A DNA stretch of 64,000 nt, taken from positions 441,001 to 505,000 of the forward strand of contig JAJTWR010000425.1 in assembly GCA_021613335.1 (NCBI GenBank), in the 5' to 3' direction. A program made the position numbers and the translations under genes. Origin of the DNA: Whitmania pigra. Lineage: Eukaryota; Annelida; Clitellata; Hirudinida; Haemopidae. Below, piece by piece: positions 58,589 through 64,000 of the stretch; the stretch's first letter is position 1, and each line of letters opens with the position of its first letter. A model generated the notes under the pieces. It searched no databases. It was not told where the DNA came from and worked only from the letters and a program-made list of their open reading frames with translations.

Positions 58589-60653
58589 TCGTGATCATCA
58601 TCATCATCATCATCGATGTCTCTGCCAATCATCATCATCATCGATGTCTCTGCCTATCATCATCATAACCAAGATCCTAATTTCCATTTGTGTTGGCAGA
58701 CATTGTTGGTTGGGAGCTTTTTATTGTGATGAAGATGATGATGATGATGACGATGATGATGATGATGATGAGGATGATGATGATGATGACGATGATGATG
58801 GCAATGGTGGTGATGTTGGTGAGAGATTGTTCTAGGATTATTATTAGGCGATAGTGACGAGGGCAATAATTGTGATTATGATTGTTGTGATTATTAACGT
58901 ATTGCTGGTTAATATTATGGTTATCAATTATTCATTATTAGTATTATTACTTTATTATTATTTTTATTACTATTAAAATAATTATTGCATTGATTGTTGT
59001 GGGTTTGTTACAAGTTGAGTTCTCATTGACCGTAGTCTTCTGTTGTTGCAGAGGCACATGCATTCGTTAGCTATGCAATTTCATCTAGTTATCCAAGTCG
59101 TGATTGGTCGTCGAGATCGGAGGTCATTAGGTCATCACAGCCGTCTTCGTCGTCTGCCACGATTTTGGGGCTATGTCGTTTTGTTTATTTCATTCGTGAA
59201 CTTTGCACGGTTGAGTGCTTTTATTACTAGGTTTATTAGTATACAACAACGTTTATTAGTTCATTAGTTTATTAGTCTGTTAGTCGAGCCGTTAATATTT
59301 AAGGCGAGGGATTTTTTGTTATGACCCCCTCTCCGGATGCACATCGAAAGAAACTTTCACCTCGGTACTTTTCCGCGACTTCTCTGCCGGCACCCTCTTC
59401 CGACGGTCTAGGGTGACGTCACGAGCCAGGGCACGGTGGACGAGCCCCGGTTGCCTTCGTCACATTCCACTTTTGATGACATCGGTTGCCATGGCATTGG
59501 CTACTCTCTATATCTCAGTTTTTTTTTTTTTCATCTGCTTCTCTGTCTCAATCCAACTTTAAGTAATTACTTCCTCCACAGTTCCTTCTGTCTTTCACAT
59601 AATCAGTCTAGACGACTTTTTTGAACTTCGACCCCAGTCGCTTGTCGGATTATTTATTATTTATTTTCAACTACGAGAGGTTTCCGTCGGTGCTTTGTTC
59701 GGGCGAAGTCGCTTTTTTTTTTGGTTTTTTGGTTTTCGGTCGATTCTGTTTTTAGTCGAAGAATATTTTGAGTCGATTTCGGTTTTCGATGCTTTTTTGG
59801 GACTCGTGCACGGTTTTGTCGAATTTGTTGCGAGCGAACGACACCCTTCGAGTTTCACCGTCGCATTTGATGCCTGGAAAGGTGTCCTGGAGACTTGCAT
59901 TCAACCAGTATTCTGGTGCCACTTGCCAGTCTTTCGAGTTGTCGTTAAATGTCGAGACGTCTTCGATCGAAAGTCATTGACGACGATCGTATGTCTTATT
60001 TTCAGTTGTTGCTATTTTTTAAACATCTCCTTAACGGTTATTGTGGGATAGTCATAATCATCATCATCATCATCATCATCGTAATTCTTTCAGCCACAAC
60101 ACCGACGGCCGTAAGTCTTTGTTGGCTGATGAATTCTTCCACATAAGATATCTGACCTCTAAAGTATCATCATCATCACCGTTCATATCATCGCAGTCGC
60201 AACGACCTCCTAGTATCGCATCCTCAGTGCCTTGCAACCGCTGACTCCGAATGGTGGGTGATTGTCGGTGTTCTCGACATGGATTTTGTGTGCATTCGTG
60301 CATCTTTTCCTTCTTAACTGGTCGAAGATTGTCGTCGTGCATGCATTTGTGCTCGCGCGTGTAAACGTATTGTTGCCGAGTTTATGCAAATTTTACCAGC
60401 ATTTCATCTACCGGATGACAGATAATCTCCAGATTCGGCTCGAGGTTGGCCGGACCTTTGTCGCAGCGGTCTTCCCGGGCATCTCGTTTTGGCATGCGTC
60501 AATCAGACGTGCGTTTGCCTTTTGATTCATTCGTGGCGGTTCAAATCCTGGCGACAGCATCCGTAAAGTATTGATTTTATTCTGTCCATTTTTGGCAACG
60601 AATTCGTGCAATCCTAGTCGAGATTGACACCGTCAATTAGTACATGGTCTTTG

Positions 60654-60700
<47 letters not shown>

Positions 60701-63180
60701 TATTGAAACTGTTGATTGATTACATTCGTGTCCGCGCCAACCTTGATTCGTTTGCTTTTTGTTTTCGTGTTTACGATGGTGCTGGAGATGATGAGGTTGG
60801 TGGTGATCGAGGTAATGATGCATCGGTCGATTGAAATAACTATGCATCGGTTGATTTTGTCTTCAGTCTTCGACAGCCGCACGAAGATGAGACAAGTATT
60901 GCAGGTGCACGGAACCTACCTTATGATTAATGTTCGGAATAAATCCTACCACTAAATGATTATAAAATGGAGGATAACAGGAAACACCACTTGTGTATTG
61001 GTTACTTGAGATCCCCCGATGACCACCTTTCGTTTCGCTCCACTGACGGGTGGGTGGATCGGGGTTATCGCAAGAGAGCAAAAAGCTCGGTTTGATTTTA
61101 TTTCTGTGCCCATCCAATCAAGTATTCCAGTCTGATGATTTTCCAATTTGTGGTTATGTAATTAACTATTTAGCAAAATTACGGGCTGAAAAATTCAAGT
61201 TTCTAAACTCCTAATTTCGAGCTTGATATGTCTGGCATTCATGAGTATGTAAGAGTGATACCAATAATTGCCTTCATTATAATTATTAATTATTAATTGT
61301 CCAACAATCCTGGTGTGTATTAGTTTCATCAATGGCTAAGATTTGTGGGGCCATTTTCCTCGTGCCGAGGCGGAATGTTTTGGCGGCCCGCCAGTTGTCT
61401 GGCCGTTTGGCCTGGCGAACAGCATTCTTCAGTTTCGAGTGTTTAGTTTGAGTTTCACTCTGCTAGTGGGTCAACGTCCACTAGGGTGATGACCTAAAAG
61501 GAATTCTTAACCTTTCGAGTTGCTAGTTTGCAGGCCTGTCATAATTTATTGTTATCCTATTGCCAGCCACGAGTCTAAGAAAATCGCGTTTTAGAGTAGG
61601 GCAAAATGACTCCAGAAATCAGGTTAGTTTCAATATTAAACAAAATTATTTATGATTTCGCTGCAGTATTAGAATTTCATTTAATGAAATGTTTACCGAT
61701 GTCTCAATTATACCGACTAGAGCGACACAATATTCGTAAACAGCCTCGTCGCGTATCGGCTTGGCGATTGACAAAGGTGAATTCTATTTGAAAATTCTAA
61801 GAAAGGATATGTCGCTGGAATATTCTTTAACAAAGTTCACTAAATTAAAATATTACATTTACAAAAAATATTTTTAATTAATTTTACAATGCCTGCAGCA
61901 TAAATACTTTCGATTCTAAACTATTTCTTTTTATTGGAATTTCATTTTTTGTAACTTCCTGATTGGCTGATTAATTTAGCTGGATAAACAAGGTTTTTAT
62001 TTGTGACATTTGTATTAAACACATCGCTCGAATAATATCATTTTTAGGCTGAAAATTTGCGCGTAATTGTGGCTGGATGGTTATAGTGACAATGCAGCCT
62101 AAACAAGTCTAAAAAGCAAGTTGTGTAACTGGTGGCTCGCTTAGTGTGACTAATTTGTTACTTTGTGTAACTAACTTGTTACACCGTTGGACTAACTAAT
62201 CTGCAAAGGTTACTTTTGATATTTGTCGATTAACTTTCTAAGGTGACAATATTTACGTATTTATTAACCGGTTCGGTTAATTTTTCATTTTTGAAAACTT
62301 AAATGAAGTAAACAAGTAAGGCAAACTAACAAGCAAACCTAAAAAATGGTGTTGCAACTCAGACTGTCAGAATTTTGAGGAGATTTTAATGCCATGCATG
62401 TCTTTAGTGAATTAATTAATTATTTCGTAAATTACCAATTGATAAAAGCCATTAATTAAACAAACAGCCACATATACGTGTGTTTGTACAACTGAGTGGC
62501 GCACAAAGGCTGAGTTGAATGGAGATGTTGAAGCATTCTGAAGTAACAAATTTAGATAAACATGAGCGGGCAGAGTTTAATTTTAGACAGTTTTCCGCCA
62601 ATTCAGATAATTTTTGACATAATGTCGAGATAATTTATGCTCAAAATGTCATCATCACATGAAATGGAATTTCTTAAGCGTTCGCAATGCGTTTCATGCA
62701 ACTCGACACAAAATGTTGGCACTAAATTAATTCTTAATTATTATTGTCATTTTAATTATTATTTATTGCTGTTGATTATTGAACTCATTTAAATGTTGCT
62801 GTTAAAAGCAATTTCATTCTGTTGAACGAACCACATTCCAAGTGAAAACTTTCCAAGCAAATCGAGGGTCTAAAAACAAAAGTTAACAAATTAAACCAAC
62901 AATTAACTCTTGAAATTATTAAATTTTCAATATTTTCGTCAAAATTTCATGAAATCAAAAACGCACCACCGACATATTTTGGTCTGCCGGTGCCAAAACC
63001 AACATTAGCAGGTCTCAGTTCAGTTGTCGACTTGTAAACCGTGAGTGACGAATTCAAAACATTCAGTTGTCGACATCATGTTGAAAAATAGCGACTTAAT
63101 AATGTCCTCTGACATTCTAACGGCAGACGATAACAACAACTTTCGTAGGGTAGAAAAGTATGCGCTAGAAAAATGCAGCG
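58589..63180. other. GALNT 3' region and long intergenic stretch
   Basis: Begins with ATC and ATG runs just after the stop (58593-58660, 58735-58800). From about 59050 to 60620 the sequence is richer in C and G, contains many open frames without family features, poly-T stretches (59519-59532, 59712-59722) and an ATC run at 60059-60079. An (ATT)n run lies at 60655-60697. From 60960 to 63180 it is plain AT-rich sequence. I recognise no gene; an untranslated region or noncoding transcript cannot be excluded. Confidence 0.45.
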
Positions 63181-63189
63181 TATAAATAG
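63181..63189 (+). promoter_or_regulatory. TATA box of the N-BAR gene
   Basis: TATAAATAG at 63181 is followed at about +30 by a GC-richer stretch, and the ATG of the N-BAR gene is about 210 bp downstream. It is the clearest core promoter in the window. Confidence 0.6.
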
Positions 63190-63391
63190 AGCAGACGCCT
63201 CGCCAGCGGACGATACAGGCTTGCGGGAGAAAGTAGCAGTTTAACGCTTTGCAGTCAGTTGTCGCATTCGCTTGCGGAGCCGACGATTAGGGTTTCGAGT
63301 CCTGGTCTAGTCTGTTGGCAAAAAAATAAAAATACACTTTTTTTTTGTAATCTTCTTTTTGGCGATTAATTCGAGGCTGATTCTGATTTAG

Positions 63392-64000
63392 ATGAAGATG
63401 TCTGATTTTGACAACTTCAGTAAGGCCATTCAGAGGAAATTTTTCAGAACCAAGGAAAAGGTATGACTAACTTTGATGACTAACCTGATTTGTTTTAGTT
63501 TTTAAACTTCATCTTTAAGTTAACTTTTAATCAATCTGAGTCCTGATTGAAATATTTTTTTTTCTAAAATTTGAATTTTCTTCTCAAGTGAAGTTGTAAG
63601 ATTCTCAGTTGTTGAGCTTACTTTATCTTCATTCGCTCTTAATTAATAGAGGCTTTGCCAGGACATTGCCCCGTGTACCATGCTTATAATAATAATAATA
63701 ATAATAACAATAACATTAACAATAATAATGATGAAAAGAATAATAATGAAAATAACAGTAATAATGTTAATAATAATATTAATAATAATAATAATAATGA
63801 TGGTGATGGTGATAATAATAACATTAATAATAGTAATAATAATAATGATGAGTTTTTATCGTCAATTGAAATGATTAAATCAATATTAAATCAATAAATT
63901 TCTATTTTTTTTCAGGTTTTGGAATCTCTCGGCAAGGCAGACAAAACAACAGATGGAGACTTCGACAGCCTGGCTGCCACCTTTAACGAGCAATATGTGA
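63392..64000 (+). CDS. Amphiphysin/BIN-type N-BAR protein, 5' part
   Basis: Exon 1 (63392-63460) and the beginning of exon 2 (63916 to the window end) give 46 residues in frame. The N-terminal amphipathic helix FSKAIQRKFFRTKEKVLESL and the following GKADKTTDGDFD match the start of the amphiphysin and BIN1 BAR domain, which binds and curves membranes at endocytic sites or T-tubules. The gene continues beyond 64000. The intron contains an (AAT)n-rich run at 63690-63850. A second in-frame ATG (63398) lies two codons after the chosen start, and either could be used. Confidence 0.85.
63689..63850 (+). repeat. (AAT)n-rich microsatellite in N-BAR intron 1
   Basis: About 160 bp of AAT units mixed with AAC, ATG and GGTGAT. 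Confidence 0.85.

Noticed and set aside
61606..61791. 61-residue frame upstream of the N-BAR gene
   Set aside because: Basic, short and without recognisable features; could be chance.

Overview
This is metazoan nuclear DNA: AT-rich, with multi-exon genes joined by GT/AG introns, single tRNA-derived and MITE-type elements, and very abundant ATT/ATG-type microsatellites inside introns. No bacterial or viral gene set is present. The gene complement and short introns would fit a spiralian, and the trinucleotide-rich texture reminds me of leech or other annelid genomes, but that species guess is weak.

Layout. 0.1-1.3 kb (-): small single-pass membrane protein with a Cys-rich tail. 2.5-7.6 kb (-): ADAMTS-like zinc metalloprotease ending in several six-cysteine PLAC/ShK-like modules. 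8.4 kb: tRNA-derived SINE with perfect target-site duplication. 9.1-12.0 kb (+): SUMF1, tail-to-tail with PSMA5 (12.3-14.0 kb, -). 15.1-17.2 kb (-): mitochondrial ribosomal protein bL9m. 18.2-19.0 kb (-): CREBL2 bZIP factor. 19.0-24.3 kb: a complete 5.3-kb foldback transposon with tandem-repeat inverted arms and a 9-bp target-site duplication, sitting between CREBL2 and an intronless NGLY1 (24.9-26.4 kb, +). 26.9-28.5 kb (-): GOLM-type Golgi membrane protein. 29.7-36.2 kb: a head-to-head pair of PssA-like CDP-alcohol phosphotransferase genes whose last two exons are nearly identical. 36.9-43.7 kb (+): SLC7/LAT amino-acid transporter. 44.9-58.6 kb (+): polypeptide GalNAc-transferase, 12 exons. 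63.4 kb to the end (+): first two exons of an amphiphysin/BIN-type N-BAR protein.

The genes are mostly unrelated housekeeping and secretory-pathway functions (ER sulfatase activation, proteasome, mitochondrial translation, deglycosylation of misfolded glycoproteins, mucin O-glycosylation, Golgi membrane, phospholipid-type headgroup transfer, amino-acid transport), so no operon-like system is implied. I reconstructed exon joins by hand; reading frame closes exactly for gene 1 (227 aa), SUMF1 (384 aa), PSMA5 (242), MRPL9 (247), CREBL2 (123), GOLM-like (445), both PssA-like genes (338 and 321), LAT (489) and GALNT (669).

The most unusual observations are: (i) the foldback element; (ii) the inverted PssA-like gene pair, a CDP-alcohol enzyme type not used for phosphatidylserine synthesis in vertebrates, with an unusual spacing in its catalytic motif; (iii) nested complementary microsatellites flanking in-frame exons of the transporter and GALNT genes; and (iv) a splice acceptor of the transporter gene that has been tandemly copied several times.
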